64,000 nucleotides of DNA from CAVPHV01 sp963821095 (GCA_963821095.1 CAWGCJ010000007.1:372001-436000); one strand, 5' to 3'; shown: positions 1 to 8,241, counted from the first letter of the stretch. Made by a program: numbers and translations. Notes: generated by a model not told the origin, from the letters alone.

Positions 1-620
1 ACCGTCAGCCGGGAGAATGCCCGGGCCAGTTCGCGGACGGAACCGCGGGGGGTTGGGGCGCCGCAGCCGTCGACCCCAACCTTCGATTCTGTGGCAAGTG
101 CCGAATCGTCCGCCACCACGTTGGCGACGGCGGCGAGCACCCGGTGTTGGAGCGGGTGCTCAGGCGCAAGATACGAGGCGATCGGCCATCCGGCGCCAAC
201 GCAGGCTCGCAGCCATCCAGCATGCTTCCCGGAGCAGTTGTGATAGATCGGCCGGGGATGCCGGTGGCCGGCGGCTACCAGCCCATTGCGGGCGCTTTCG
301 CCGAGCGGCCACGAGGGAGGGGTCTGCAATGCGGATTCGTCGAGGCCGACCTCGTCCAGCATCGAGCGCACCATGGCGACGTGGATCGGGAAGCCGCCGT
401 GGCTCGCGGAGGCGATCGCCATCTGCTCTGGGCTCAAGGAGGCCCCACACTCCTGCGCGACGGTTGCCTGGATGGGTTTGATCGCCGACCGGTAGAACAG
501 TGGTTCGTCTGGGTTGCCCCATGTGGCGAGGACTCTGCCGGAGGCGTCGAGTGCGATCGCTGCTCCGTCGAACGTCGACTCGATGAGGTCGGAGCGGACC
601 GTGCGGGCAAGCGTGCTCAT
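1..620 (-). CDS. L-asparaginase II family protein, 3' part outside window
   Basis: Reading leftward from ATG at 618-620 the frame stays open to base 1, so about 206 N-terminal residues are visible and the C-terminus lies outside the window. The translation shows features of the asparaginase II family (distinct from the bacterial AnsA/AnsB fold): an early FYRSAIKPIQA segment, SHGGFPIHVAMV, and HNCSGKHAGWL, the family signature that includes proposed catalytic residues. The family hydrolyses L-asparagine to aspartate and ammonia in the cytoplasm. It lies 53 bp downstream of the RsiG-like gene on the same strand and may be co-transcribed. Family is clear from motifs; substrate is inferred from the family. 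Confidence 0.88.
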   Translation of the reverse strand, partial: MSTLARTVRSDLIESTFDGAAIALDASGRVLATWGNPDEPLFYRSAIKPIQATVAQECGASLSPEQMAIASASHGGFPIHVAMVRSMLDEVGLDESALQTPPSWPLGESARNGLVAAGHRHPRPIYHNCSGKHAGWLRACVGAGWPIASYLAPEHPLQHRVLAAVANVVADDSALATESKVGVDGCGAPTPRGSVRELARAFSRLT

Positions 621-673
621 CTGACCCGCTCGGCAAACGCGAGACCAGCGCGGACGGACCAGGTCACGGCCAC

Positions 674-1216
674 TCAGTCGTGGGAGAGCAACTCGTCGAC
701 GTCGGCCAAGCCTTCTTGGTAGCGCCGGGTGATCTCTTCGAGAATGATCTCCATGGCCTCGTACACGTGGCTCCTCTGACGGGAGATGTCCTCCTCGGTG
801 GAGGCGAGCATCTCTTGGATCTCGTCGAGTTCGGCGTTGTCGATCGTGGGGAGATGGGTGAGGAAGTCGTCGCCCAGGACCCGATCGATGGCGCGCCTAC
901 CTTCGCCGGGGTCGGGGGGCTCGATCGGAAGGGGCTTGGCGACCTCGGTGCGCAGCGGCGTTCCAACGTCACTCCCGGCAAGGATTTCGGGCAGGGCCTC
1001 GATGAGGCTCCTGGTTTCCTCGCCGGTGCGGCGGCGCTGCTCAAACGCCAGCAGATCCATCCGACCGTGGAGCAAACGGCGGTAGTAGGAGAACTCGGTG
1101 TCGAGTTCGGCGCAGAGGTCGCGGCGCGCCCGGAGTTCCTCGAGCGACTCGGCGGCGAGATCCGCAGTGAACTCGGGATCCTTGATGATGTCGATGCGAC
1201 GACGGGTCTGTTCCAG
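674..1216 (-). CDS. RsiG-like anti-sigma factor (c-di-GMP-responsive family)
   Basis: About 180 residues, mostly two long helices. In Streptomyces, RsiG holds the sigma factor WhiG inactive when bound to cyclic di-GMP, through two helices each carrying E(X)3S(X)2R(X)3Q(X)3D. Here helix 1 (SYYRRLLHGRMD) reads D(X)3S(X)2R(X)3H(X)3D and helix 2 (EEDISRQRSHVYEAME) reads E(X)3S(X)2R(X)3Y(X)3E, so both copies are recognisable but changed at the Q position. No ATG, GTG or TTG lies at a suitable upstream place. I chose CTG at 1216, 6 nt after AAGGGA, because the conserved helix 1 begins before the TTG at 1075. No WhiG-like gene is visible in the window. Family assignment is by motif; ligand binding is inference. 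Confidence 0.72.
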   Translation of the reverse strand: MEQTRRRIDIIKDPEFTADLAAESLEELRARRDLCAELDTEFSYYRRLLHGRMDLLAFEQRRRTGEETRSLIEALPEILAGSDVGTPLRTEVAKPLPIEPPDPGEGRRAIDRVLGDDFLTHLPTIDNAELDEIQEMLASTEEDISRQRSHVYEAMEIILEEITRRYQEGLADVDELLSHD

Positions 1217-1292
1217 GGCTAATCCCTTTCTACGGGAGCTGTTGCCGGGACGCAGGGTACCAAGCCCGGAGACGATCTGGGGCCAAGTGGCG

Positions 1293-2447
1293 TCACCCGC
1301 AGTAGTACCTGACCGTTGGGTACGGATTCACCGGGGCGCCACCACCGGGGTGAATCTGGAAATGGAGGTGCGGTGAGGTCCCGATGGCGTTGCCGGTGTT
1401 GCCAACGTATCCGATGGTTTGGCCGGTTGAGACCCGTTGCCCTGACTTGATGCCGGGGGCGTAGCCGTCCATGTGGGCGTAGTAGAAGGAGAAGCCGTAA
1501 TCGGTGTTGACCCTGGCGACGGTTCCGCCGAGGTTGTTGGTGTAGAGCCGGACCGACCCGTTGCCGACGGCGACGAGCGGCGTACCCCGGCTCGCGAACA
1601 TGTCGGTGCCCTTGTGGGTGCGGCCCCCAGAGCGAGGGAATCCCCAGTCGTTGATGAATCCGACCTGTCCCTTGACCGGGCATACGAATCCCGGCGTTGC
1701 GGCGGGGGAGAGACCGCCTCCGGCTCCCTGGCGGCGGGTCAGTTCTGCCAGCTTGCGGCGCCGTTCTGCGGCCTGCCAGGCGGCGTAGGCCTCGCGTGCT
1801 TCGCGGTCTGCCTCGGCGTACGCGGTCGATGCGGCGGCCTGCGCCGCATCGAGCCGGTCGACAACGGCTTGCGCCTCGTCGCGCAGCGTCTCGACCTCCG
1901 CCTGATTCCGGGCCAGTTGCTCGGAGAGTCTGCCCATTTCGCGGCTGACCGCATCGAGCCGGTCGAGATCGACGATGTCGTGTTCGGTTGCTCGGCTGAT
2001 GAGAACCTGGCTGGTGAGCACATCCTGGATCGATGCCGCTTCAAGCGCGACGTTCATGAGTTCGGCTCCGCCGTTCACGTAGGCATCGATGACCAGCGAG
2101 CGAGCGCGATCTTCGAGGTCGGTGGCTTCAGCCTCGTACTCACCGACCCGGTCGTAGAGGACGGTGATGCGCCAGTTGAGGTCTTCGAGACTGCTGTTGA
2201 TCTCTTGATACTCGAGGAGGGCGGCGTTGAGTTCGGCGTTGACGGCGACGAGGGCGGCCGCAGCTTCATCTCGGGCCTCTTCGGTACGTTCGACATCATC
2301 CCGGGTCTGTGCTTCGGCTGAGATCGGTATTGCGACCAGGACCGCAAAGGCCATGAGGATGGTGAGCGCGCGAAGGCTTCGCATCGGGCTCATATCGGTC
2401 GGCATGCTACCACTCACTCGGTTCTGGCTCATCGGCCCAGCCTTCAT
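1293..2447 (-). CDS. Secreted M23 metalloendopeptidase with coiled-coil N-terminus
   Basis: 384 residues. A signal peptide (hydrophobic stretch after MRSLRALTIL, cleavage near AEAQ) is followed by a long charged coiled coil (about residues 48-245) and a C-terminal LytM/M23 domain. Zinc and catalytic residues are visible: H278 and D282 (HKGTD), H325 (YYAHMD) and the HLH pair at 360/362. The layout is that of EnvC-like and other coiled-coil peptidoglycan hydrolases or amidase activators. The active-site set looks complete, so an active peptidase is likely. Start choice is uncertain: 2447 gives 21 extra residues before MRSLRAL, and an ATG at 2384 would put the signal peptide at the N-terminus. 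Confidence 0.88.
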   Translation of the reverse strand: MKAGPMSQNRVSGSMPTDMSPMRSLRALTILMAFAVLVAIPISAEAQTRDDVERTEEARDEAAAALVAVNAELNAALLEYQEINSSLEDLNWRITVLYDRVGEYEAEATDLEDRARSLVIDAYVNGGAELMNVALEAASIQDVLTSQVLISRATEHDIVDLDRLDAVSREMGRLSEQLARNQAEVETLRDEAQAVVDRLDAAQAAASTAYAEADREAREAYAAWQAAERRRKLAELTRRQGAGGGLSPAATPGFVCPVKGQVGFINDWGFPRSGGRTHKGTDMFASRGTPLVAVGNGSVRLYTNNLGGTVARVNTDYGFSFYYAHMDGYAPGIKSGQRVSTGQTIGYVGNTGNAIGTSPHLHFQIHPGGGAPVNPYPTVRYYCG

Positions 2448-2614
2448 ACGCTGGGGAAACGGTGCTGCGGGCGGCCGGCAGCGGTTGGGAGGGAACGTCC
2501 ATCCATGGGTCTGTCATCGGTCCAACATGGTGCGGGGTTCAGCAAGTTTTTCAGAGAGATTTTTCGCGTTCTTGCCGGAGGAATCGTCCCACGAATGGAC
2601 TCCGGGGGTGCCCC
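2448..2614. other. Intergenic region upstream of the M23 gene
   Basis: A 167-bp stretch between two minus-strand genes. It must hold the leader of the M23 gene. I looked for a ydaO-type (c-di-AMP) riboswitch, common upstream of actinobacterial cell-wall hydrolases, and did not see its conserved blocks. No clear terminator hairpin is visible. Confidence 0.3.
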
Positions 2615-3610
2615 TTACGCAAAGACCGTGATGGCAGCCCAGAAGAGTGGCACCGCCACGACGGCTCCGTCGAACATCGTCAGGACCCCAGGGGCGCGCA
2701 CGGTGTGAACGACGGGTCCGGAACGCACCATGGAGCCCAGGGTGCGGCCGGCGATGTAGCCGCCGCCGACGGCAACGGCTGCAAGCAACACCGTGGCCAG
2801 GGGCAGGGTGTCGGTGGTCAGCGCCGCCACCAGACCGGCGAGCAGTGCGCCGGCGATTGCGGCCAGGTTGGGGTCCATCATGGCGGTGTCTGGGGCAAAC
2901 CGTTGGGCGGCCCAGGCGGCGAGACCGGTGACGGCGATGATCCCCAGCATGATCAAGACCACCTCGCCGTTGTCGCGCAGCCGCAAGAGGACGATGCTGC
3001 CGGTGGCGAGGGCGGCGGTGCTGCCGAGCACCAGGCTCACAGCGACGCTGTCGAGCGAGCGCAGCCGGTCATCGAACACCGACCAGGCCAGGATCACGCA
3101 GATCCCGATGGCGAGCCCTCCGGCAAACCCGTCATTGCCCCAGGCGTAGGCGCCGTTGCCTGCGGCGGCTGCGGCCAGGAACGCGGGAATGGCACCAATG
3201 GCCAGGCGGCGCATGGCCAACACGTCCCGTACATCCCAAATCCACGCCAGGGCGACGACAACCACCACAAAGGTGAGAAGCTCGACAGACACAACATTGG
3301 CGACGACCACCGAGATCAGCAGGGCGAGGACCAGCAGCGACTGCATGGTCTCCTGGGAGCTTGCGACGGCGGTAGTTCCCCCCGATACCGGCGGGATCAG
3401 GGCGATCTCGTCCTTGTCGTCGACGGTGGTGCTATCGGTGGCGGGTTCGCCGTTCACCCACACCTTGGCGACCCGCAAGCCGCGCTCGAAGTTGGGTCCA
3501 TACTCTGCAACGGCCGCGGAGACCACGGCGCCAACGGTCTCACCGGGAAGGTCGACGGTTGACGTACCCGCAGCCTCACGGAGATTTGCAAACAGGCGGA
3601 GCTTTGCCAT
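2615..3610 (-). CDS. MoaD/ThiS-like ubiquitin-fold domain fused to CdsA-like membrane domain
   Basis: 331 residues. Residues 1-78 are a MoaD-type beta-grasp domain (starts MAKLRLFANLREAAG, ends LIPPVSGG with the glycine pair at 77-78). In free MoaD the GG is the C-terminus and carries the thiocarboxylate. Here it is followed by about 250 residues with eight or so membrane helices. The membrane part resembles phosphatidate cytidylyltransferase in layout and ends PGVLTMFDGAVVAVPLFW, comparable to the CdsA end, but the CdsA catalytic KDSG region is absent. Start ATG sits 7 nt after a TAACGT -10-like box, suggesting a leaderless mRNA. Function unknown; the MoaD part is convincing, the CdsA relation is tentative. 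Confidence 0.72.
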   Translation of the reverse strand: MAKLRLFANLREAAGTSTVDLPGETVGAVVSAAVAEYGPNFERGLRVAKVWVNGEPATDSTTVDDKDEIALIPPVSGGTTAVASSQETMQSLLVLALLISVVVANVVSVELLTFVVVVVALAWIWDVRDVLAMRRLAIGAIPAFLAAAAAGNGAYAWGNDGFAGGLAIGICVILAWSVFDDRLRSLDSVAVSLVLGSTAALATGSIVLLRLRDNGEVVLIMLGIIAVTGLAAWAAQRFAPDTAMMDPNLAAIAGALLAGLVAALTTDTLPLATVLLAAVAVGGGYIAGRTLGSMVRSGPVVHTVRAPGVLTMFDGAVVAVPLFWAAITVFA

Positions 3611-3623
3611 CGCCAGGACGTTA

Positions 3624-4418
3624 CTACTGGTTGCGGCCGAAATCGGCGCACCACAGTGCGCTCACGTCCGCCAAAACGGGGGTGGGGTGGATGGAAGCCA
3701 CCGAACGCAGCACCGCGGCGCGGGCCCGGCGCAGGGTGGCCGCGCCGATGGTGTGGTGCCGCCAGGTAAGGCCGGCCCGGCCGAGGTGGAAGGTCGCGGG
3801 ATCGGTCTCTTCGAGGATGGCAACCAGGGCCGCACCTGCAGCATGGTCGGCGGCCAGCGCGGCCGCTCCCACCATGTTGAGGATTCCGGGCCGACCGGTG
3901 GTGCGCACCACATGATCGAGGCCCCAGGCGACGATGGGCACACCGGTGCGTTCGGAGTCGCTGATGAACCGGGCCGCAACCACAGGGTCCCGGGCAGGCC
4001 CCGTTGCGACGTCGACCAAGGTGGCCGCCGGTATCGCCTCGGCGGTGGCCACCTCGGCACTGCCTGCCAAGACCGGTCCAGCGGCAAGGACGATCCGGGC
4101 GGCCGGTTCCATCGCCGCCGAGAACGCTTGCTCCGCGGTGACGGCTGCGCCGAGGTCGCCGTCGATAATGACGGTGACCGGCCACGGGGCCTCGGCGGCG
4201 GCCATCGTGGTCACCAGCTCGCCGGACAACTCGATGAGCCGCGAGGCGGGGCAGAGGAAGCTACCCAATACCGGCGCAGTGGTGGTGGCACGGGCGGCTC
4301 GGTAGCCGGCGACGGCGTCGCCCAGCGTCGGCTGATTTGGGCCAAGCATGCTGGCGTCGTCGATCAGGGATACCAGCAAGTCGCGGCTCGCGTTTGGTAG
4401 CGGCAAAGGGCTGGACAT
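3624..4418 (-). CDS. Conserved hypothetical protein
   Basis: 264 residues, soluble, Ala-rich, without signal peptide or membrane helices. An N-terminal LIDDASMLGPNQPTLGDAV motif followed by GSFLCPASRLIEL resembles a family of actinobacterial hypothetical proteins I recognise only by pattern; no function is known to me. Alternating hydrophobic strands and helices suggest an alpha/beta fold. An AGGAG ribosome-binding site precedes the ATG. It lies 13 bp upstream of the MoaD-like fusion on the same strand and may be linked to it functionally. Confidence 0.7.
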   Translation of the reverse strand: MSSPLPLPNASRDLLVSLIDDASMLGPNQPTLGDAVAGYRAARATTTAPVLGSFLCPASRLIELSGELVTTMAAAEAPWPVTVIIDGDLGAAVTAEQAFSAAMEPAARIVLAAGPVLAGSAEVATAEAIPAATLVDVATGPARDPVVAARFISDSERTGVPIVAWGLDHVVRTTGRPGILNMVGAAALAADHAAGAALVAILEETDPATFHLGRAGLTWRHHTIGAATLRRARAAVLRSVASIHPTPVLADVSALWCADFGRNQ

Positions 4419-4703
4419 GAACGACTCCTGGGGTGGCCGGCGCCCGTGGCGGGGTGGTGGGTACCGTACCGAAGAACGTTGGCATGACGCAGGTTGAACC
4501 AGTGACTAGCCCAATTGGCACTGGTCACAAACCTCTTTGCCCCATCCGATAGTCACAGATACGGTGATGGTGGTGCAGGGACAACACCCTTTGTGGGGTG
4601 GGGCGGCCGGTGGGCACGGTCGAACCTTTGGGGAGGTAGACGTGGAGATCACGAACAGACACACGGGGGCGATATGCCCCGTCTCGGATAGGACGGCGCC
4701 AGC
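4419..4703. promoter_or_regulatory. Divergent promoter region before PAS-LuxR gene
   Basis: 285 bp between diverging genes. It holds an imperfect hairpin near 4662-4682 (ACGGGGGC, GATAT loop, GCCCCGT) about 20 nt before the regulator's ATG, and a CACCC/GGGTG inverted repeat near 4587-4603. Either could be a regulator site; no clear -35/-10 pair stands out. Confidence 0.3.
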
Positions 4704-5417
4704 ATGACGACGCAGGCCCGCTCCGCCACCAATGTGACCCTGCCGCTACATGCGCTCTTCGAGGCCATGTCCGACGGTGTCCTCATCATCGACGCTTCAG
4801 GCGTCCGCACCTACGCCAACCCGGCGCTGACTGAGCTGGTGGGCTGTGATCCGCGTGAGCCGTTGGGTTCGAGCGAGGTGCCGCCCTGGATTCCCGAGGA
4901 ACAGCGCACCCGCTATCGCGACTACGTCGGTGACGGATCGCGTGCCGTGCGCAGTGCGACGATCGCCCTCGAATGGGCAGTCATCAACGCCGGCGGCGAG
5001 CGTATCCCGGTGGTGCTGCGGCTGCTGCCGGTGCGAGCTTCGATGGGTTCGCCGGCTGCGACGCTGTGGATGGTGCAGCCCGAAGCTCCGGTAGCTCCGG
5101 CAATGGAAGCTGTCACGGGCCGGGTCCACCTCCTCGAGAAGGGGTTGGAGCGGATCGCCGCGGACCTCGCCAGGCTCGGTTTTGCCGGCAACGGTGCTCC
5201 TCGGCCTACGGCGGGGTTTCCCGGTGCTGAGCGCCTGTCGCCACGGGAGTCGGAGATCGTCGGACTGCTGCTCGAGGGTCATCGCGTCGTGTCGATCTCC
5301 ACCGAGCTTTGTGTCAGCGAACACACGGTGCGCAACCACCTCAAGTCTGTCTTCAGAAAACTGGGCGTGCACTCCCAAGCCGAGCTGGTGCGAAGGGCTC
5401 GCAACGGTTCCGGCTGA
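4704..5417 (+). CDS. PAS domain and LuxR-type HTH transcriptional regulator
   Basis: 237 residues. Residues about 14-125 form a PAS sensor domain (LFEAMSDGVLIIDASGVRTYANPAL is typical). A short linker is followed by a LuxR/GerE helix-turn-helix at about 175-230 (LSPRESEIVGLLLEGH, SEHTVRNHLKSVFRKLGV). No receiver domain and no membrane segment, so a cytoplasmic one-component sensor is likely; its ligand is unknown. It stands alone, with the next gene starting 31 bp downstream on the same strand. Confidence 0.88.
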   Translation: MTTQARSATNVTLPLHALFEAMSDGVLIIDASGVRTYANPALTELVGCDPREPLGSSEVPPWIPEEQRTRYRDYVGDGSRAVRSATIALEWAVINAGGERIPVVLRLLPVRASMGSPAATLWMVQPEAPVAPAMEAVTGRVHLLEKGLERIAADLARLGFAGNGAPRPTAGFPGAERLSPRESEIVGLLLEGHRVVSISTELCVSEHTVRNHLKSVFRKLGVHSQAELVRRARNGSG

Positions 5418-5447
5418 TCCCGGCGCCAAGCTGCCAGACTGCGGTTG

Positions 5448-6345
5448 ATGAGCCGCAGCGTCACCATTGTCGAGTCTGGACCGCGCGACGGTCTCCAGAG
5501 TGAGCAGCAAGTCCTGCCGACTGCCGACAAGGTCGAGCTCGTCACCCGAATGCTGGCTGCCGGGGTCGTCAGGATCGAGGTTGCCTCGTTTGTACATCCC
5601 CGCCTGGTGCCCCAGATGGCCGACGCCGAGGCAGTGCTTGCGGCGTTGGGGCCGGCTCCCGCCGGAGCGTCGTATTCGGGGCTCGTCCTGAACCGGCGCG
5701 GATTGGAGCGGGCCCTGGCAACGACGGTTGACGAAATCGGGTTTGTGGTTGCCGCCGCCGAGGGATACAACCAGGCGAATCAGCGCGCACCGGTCGACCA
5801 CACCATGGCCGAGATCGAGGTGATGATCCCGGAAGCCCACGATGCCGGTCGATTTGCCAGCGTGACGATCAGCGTTGCCTGGGGAGACCCCTACGACGGA
5901 GAGGTACCGGGTTCCGCCGTCATTGAACTGGCTGAGCGTGCCGCAGCCGCAGGCGCCGACGAGGTGGCGCTCGGTGACACGATCGGCGTCGCCGTACCTG
6001 CCGCGGTGACGGCGCTAATCGGCTCCATTCGGCGAGCGGTTCCCGACCTGGCGCTGCGCTGCCACTTTCACAACACCCGGCAGACCGGGCTGGCCAATGT
6101 CATCGCCGCACTCGATGCCGGGATTACCGTGTTCGATACTTCCGTTGGAGGCATCGGCGGGTCACCGTTTGCTCCCAATGCCGGTGGCAACGTGGCCACC
6201 GAAGACCTGCTGTTCCTCGCCATCGCGCAGCGACCTGGAGACCGGCGTCGACTACGAGGCCACGGTCGACACCGCCCGCTGGCTCACCGACAGGCTCGGC
6301 CACGAGCTACCGGGCTCCGGTCATCGCCTCGATCCGTGGCCGTAG
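5448..6345 (+). CDS. Hydroxymethylglutaryl-CoA lyase family protein, apparent frameshift
   Basis: HMG-CoA lyase-like TIM barrel of about 298 residues when one extra base near 6226-6233 is removed; downstream the +1 frame continues as SDLETGVDYEATVDTARWL and ends at 6345. Visible motifs: ESGPRDGLQ near the N-terminus (metal-binding aspartate), EVASFVHP, CHFHNTRQTG (HxH metal ligands) and GGIGGSPFAPNAGGN. In characterised lyases the last motif is GGCP with the catalytic cysteine; here it is serine, so the reaction may differ. The family splits HMG-CoA to acetoacetate and acetyl-CoA in leucine breakdown, which fits an acyl-CoA carboxylase 37 kb away. Start ATG 5448 rather than TTG 5445. Confidence 0.8.
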
Positions 6346-6404
6346 CTCCGCCCCACAACCGCGCTTGGTTTGGCATACTGGAGATACCGGAGCGAGGAGC
6401 GCCG

Positions 6405-6947
6405 ATGGTCGAACTCGAGTGGCAACCGATGGCGGGTGGCTATGAGAGCGGGCTCTACCGGATTGATCCCCTTGACGATGGCTCCAATCACCATTGGCGG
6501 CTCACGACGGCAGACGAGTCGGTCAAAGCCTCCGATTTCAAGACGCTGAGCGTTGCGGGCCGGGCGGCCATGGAGTTGGAGCGTGCCCGCATTCGCCGGT
6601 CCCGGGTCGTGACGCACCTGGCCGTCGGGATGGTCGCCACGCTGGTAGTCATTGGCGCGGCAACAGTCATGAACAGCCTGCCGGCGTTCATCATCATGAT
6701 GGTCGCGGTCTGGCTGGCCGTGCGGTCCTTTGTCGGTGCGGTGTCCGAGCAGCTTGGGGATGCCTGGAGCTGGAACCGTGCCCCCGGAACAACGCGACGG
6801 ATCACGACATTCGATCGAGCCTGGGCCGGGGTGGTCGATGCGAGCAAGGCCAAGGTTGTCGCCCGAATCAGCGTCGTCGGCTCGGTTCCTTCCGGGGCTG
6901 ATGCCGAACCCAGGGTTCGCATCCTTCCCCCAGAGCCGCCCGGGTAA
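6405..6947 (+). CDS. Small hypothetical membrane protein
   Basis: 180 residues, starting at the ATG after an AGCGAGGAG ribosome-binding site. A soluble N-terminal part of about 75 residues precedes two adjacent transmembrane helices (VVTHLAVGMVATLVVIGAA and SLPAFIIMMVAVWLAVRSF), then a basic tail with a proline-rich end. The frame also runs open upstream into the shifted end of the lyase gene, but codon content and the ribosome-binding site support this start. No family recognised. Confidence 0.65.
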   Translation: MVELEWQPMAGGYESGLYRIDPLDDGSNHHWRLTTADESVKASDFKTLSVAGRAAMELERARIRRSRVVTHLAVGMVATLVVIGAATVMNSLPAFIIMMVAVWLAVRSFVGAVSEQLGDAWSWNRAPGTTRRITTFDRAWAGVVDASKAKVVARISVVGSVPSGADAEPRVRILPPEPPG

Positions 6948-6958
6948 CCTTCCGGTCC

Positions 6959-7816
6959 ATGGCTGCAGCTCCAATCTCCTTTCTGTCCGACTTCGGGCAC
7001 GCCGACGAGTTCGTGGGAGTGGTCCACGGTGTCGTCGCCCGCATCGCTCCCGAGGTTCGTGTCATCGACGTGACCCACGGCATCCCGCGCGGCGATGTTC
7101 GAACTGGTGCCCTGGCGTTGTTGCGGGCCATCCAGTATCTGCCAGGTGGCGTGGCGCTCGCCGTGGTCGATCCCGGAGTGGGCGCCGGGCGGCGTGGGAT
7201 CGCCGCCCGCACCGAATGGGGCTACTTCGTTGGCCCCGACAATGGTTTGCTGGCGCCGGCTGTGGCGATGGTGGGCGGCGCCGACATGATCGTTTCGCTG
7301 GAGAATCCCGAGCTGCGCCTTCCCGCCGAGGGTGCCACCTTCGACGGCAGGGATCTGTTCGGCCCCGCCGCGGCCGTACTCGCCTCGGGGCAGGCGGGTT
7401 TCGAGGACCTCGGCCCGGCAGTGGCTCTCGACACGGTCATGCCGCTCATGATTCCTTTGGTCGATGTGGCTCCCGGTCGGGTCGAGGGCCGGGTGCTGTG
7501 GGTTGATCACTTCGGCAACGCCCAAACCAATATCGCTCCCCGGGACCTCGCCGCCGCCGGGCTGGCCAAAGGCGACGATTTATTGCTGCGGATCGGCGCG
7601 ATGGAGTTCCCGATCGGCTGGGTCGATGCCTACGGCGATGTCGCTTCAGGCGAAGGCCTGCTCCACATCGATTCGTACGGTCAGTTGGCCGTTGCGGTCC
7701 GGGAAGGACGCGCCGATGACAAGTATCCGCTGGAGGCAAACCTCGTGGTGACGGTCAAGTCGGTGCCGGACGAGCCGAGCCGGGTCGACATTCAGGGCGT
7801 CGCCCCGGCCAAGTAG
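6959..7816 (+). CDS. SAM hydroxide adenosyltransferase (DUF62 family)
   Basis: 285 residues matching the SAM-dependent hydrolase family related to fluorinase and chlorinase. Motifs: SDFGHADEFVGVVHGVV at the N-terminus, VVDPGVG, GPDNGLL, FDGRDLFGPAAA and HFGNAQTNI in the C-terminal barrel. Characterised members use water as nucleophile and yield adenosine plus methionine. TAACCT at 6945-6950 lies 8 nt before the ATG, so translation is probably leaderless. It follows the small membrane gene by 11 bp. Function by family. Confidence 0.9.
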   Translation: MAAAPISFLSDFGHADEFVGVVHGVVARIAPEVRVIDVTHGIPRGDVRTGALALLRAIQYLPGGVALAVVDPGVGAGRRGIAARTEWGYFVGPDNGLLAPAVAMVGGADMIVSLENPELRLPAEGATFDGRDLFGPAAAVLASGQAGFEDLGPAVALDTVMPLMIPLVDVAPGRVEGRVLWVDHFGNAQTNIAPRDLAAAGLAKGDDLLLRIGAMEFPIGWVDAYGDVASGEGLLHIDSYGQLAVAVREGRADDKYPLEANLVVTVKSVPDEPSRVDIQGVAPAK

Positions 7817-7887
7817 AGCTGCCATAGGAAGGCGCCGACGATGAGCACCAGGAGTCCGATGATGACGGCAGCGGTGACGGGTCGCAT
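7792..7887 (-). CDS. Possible 31-residue single-span membrane peptide
   Basis: A short minus-strand frame (ATG at 7885-7887, TGA at 7792-7794) encodes 31 residues: MRPVTA, then one hydrophobic segment (VIIGLLVLIVGAFLWQLYL) and a short tail. It overlaps the 3' end of the SAM hydrolase gene by 25 nt and lies in an otherwise empty gap. No ribosome-binding site or promoter box is evident, so it may be chance. Confidence 0.25.
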   Translation of the reverse strand: MRPVTAAVIIGLLVLIVGAFLWQLYLAGATP

Positions 7888-7892
7888 GGGCC

Positions 7893-8165
7893 GTGGACGA
7901 TAGCGGCGCCGGCTCCCCAGCCGGCCACCACGACCTCACTTTCCTCACGAGGCAAGGGTGCCCTATCTGCGACGAGGCTCTGGAACTCGTCCGGCGTTAT
8001 GCCCGCGGCTCGGTCGACGTGGTCGACGTCGACCACGACCTCGACCTGCTCGAGCGCTACAACGAACTTGTTCCGGTCGTGCTCGACACGACGGGGCGAG
8101 TGCTGGCGACCGGGCCGCTCAGCTCCGGCAAGGTGAAGCGTTTGGTGCGCGGGATCAACCGCTGA
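7893..8165 (+). CDS. Glutaredoxin-like (DUF836) thiol protein
   Basis: 90 residues with GTG start. A thioredoxin-fold N-terminus (LTFLTRQGCPICDEALELV) carries a CPIC active-site pair, followed by VDVVDVDHDLDLLERYNELVPVV with the expected cis-proline region, and a C-terminal helix. This matches the glutaredoxin-like DUF836 group, presumably a cytoplasmic thiol oxidoreductase; its partner is unknown. The last 56 bp of the gene are repeated immediately downstream. Confidence 0.75.
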   Translation: MDDSGAGSPAGHHDLTFLTRQGCPICDEALELVRRYARGSVDVVDVDHDLDLLERYNELVPVVLDTTGRVLATGPLSSGKVKRLVRGINR

Positions 8166-8217
8166 CCGGCCGCTCAGCTCCGGCAAGGTGAAGCGTTTGG
8201 TGCGCGGATCAACCGCT
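8108..8217 (+). repeat. Tandem duplication of the 3' end of the glutaredoxin-like gene
   Basis: Copy 1 (8108-8163, 56 bp) holds the last codons of the gene; copy 2 (8164-8217, 54 bp) follows directly and differs only by loss of one G in two GGG runs. The second copy has no open frame of its own. A real slip duplication or an assembly artefact are both possible. Confidence 0.85.
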
Positions 8218-8241
8218 GATTCTGGCGCCGCGACCCCCCAC

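Noticed and set aside
2448..2614. ydaO-type c-di-AMP riboswitch upstream of the M23 peptidase
   Set aside because: The position is right for this class, but the conserved GGGGTGAA-type blocks and stem arrangement are not visible.
2462..3562. 366-codon plus-strand frame
   Set aside because: Opposite the MoaD-membrane fusion; His/Gly/Asp-rich low-complexity translation without start signals.
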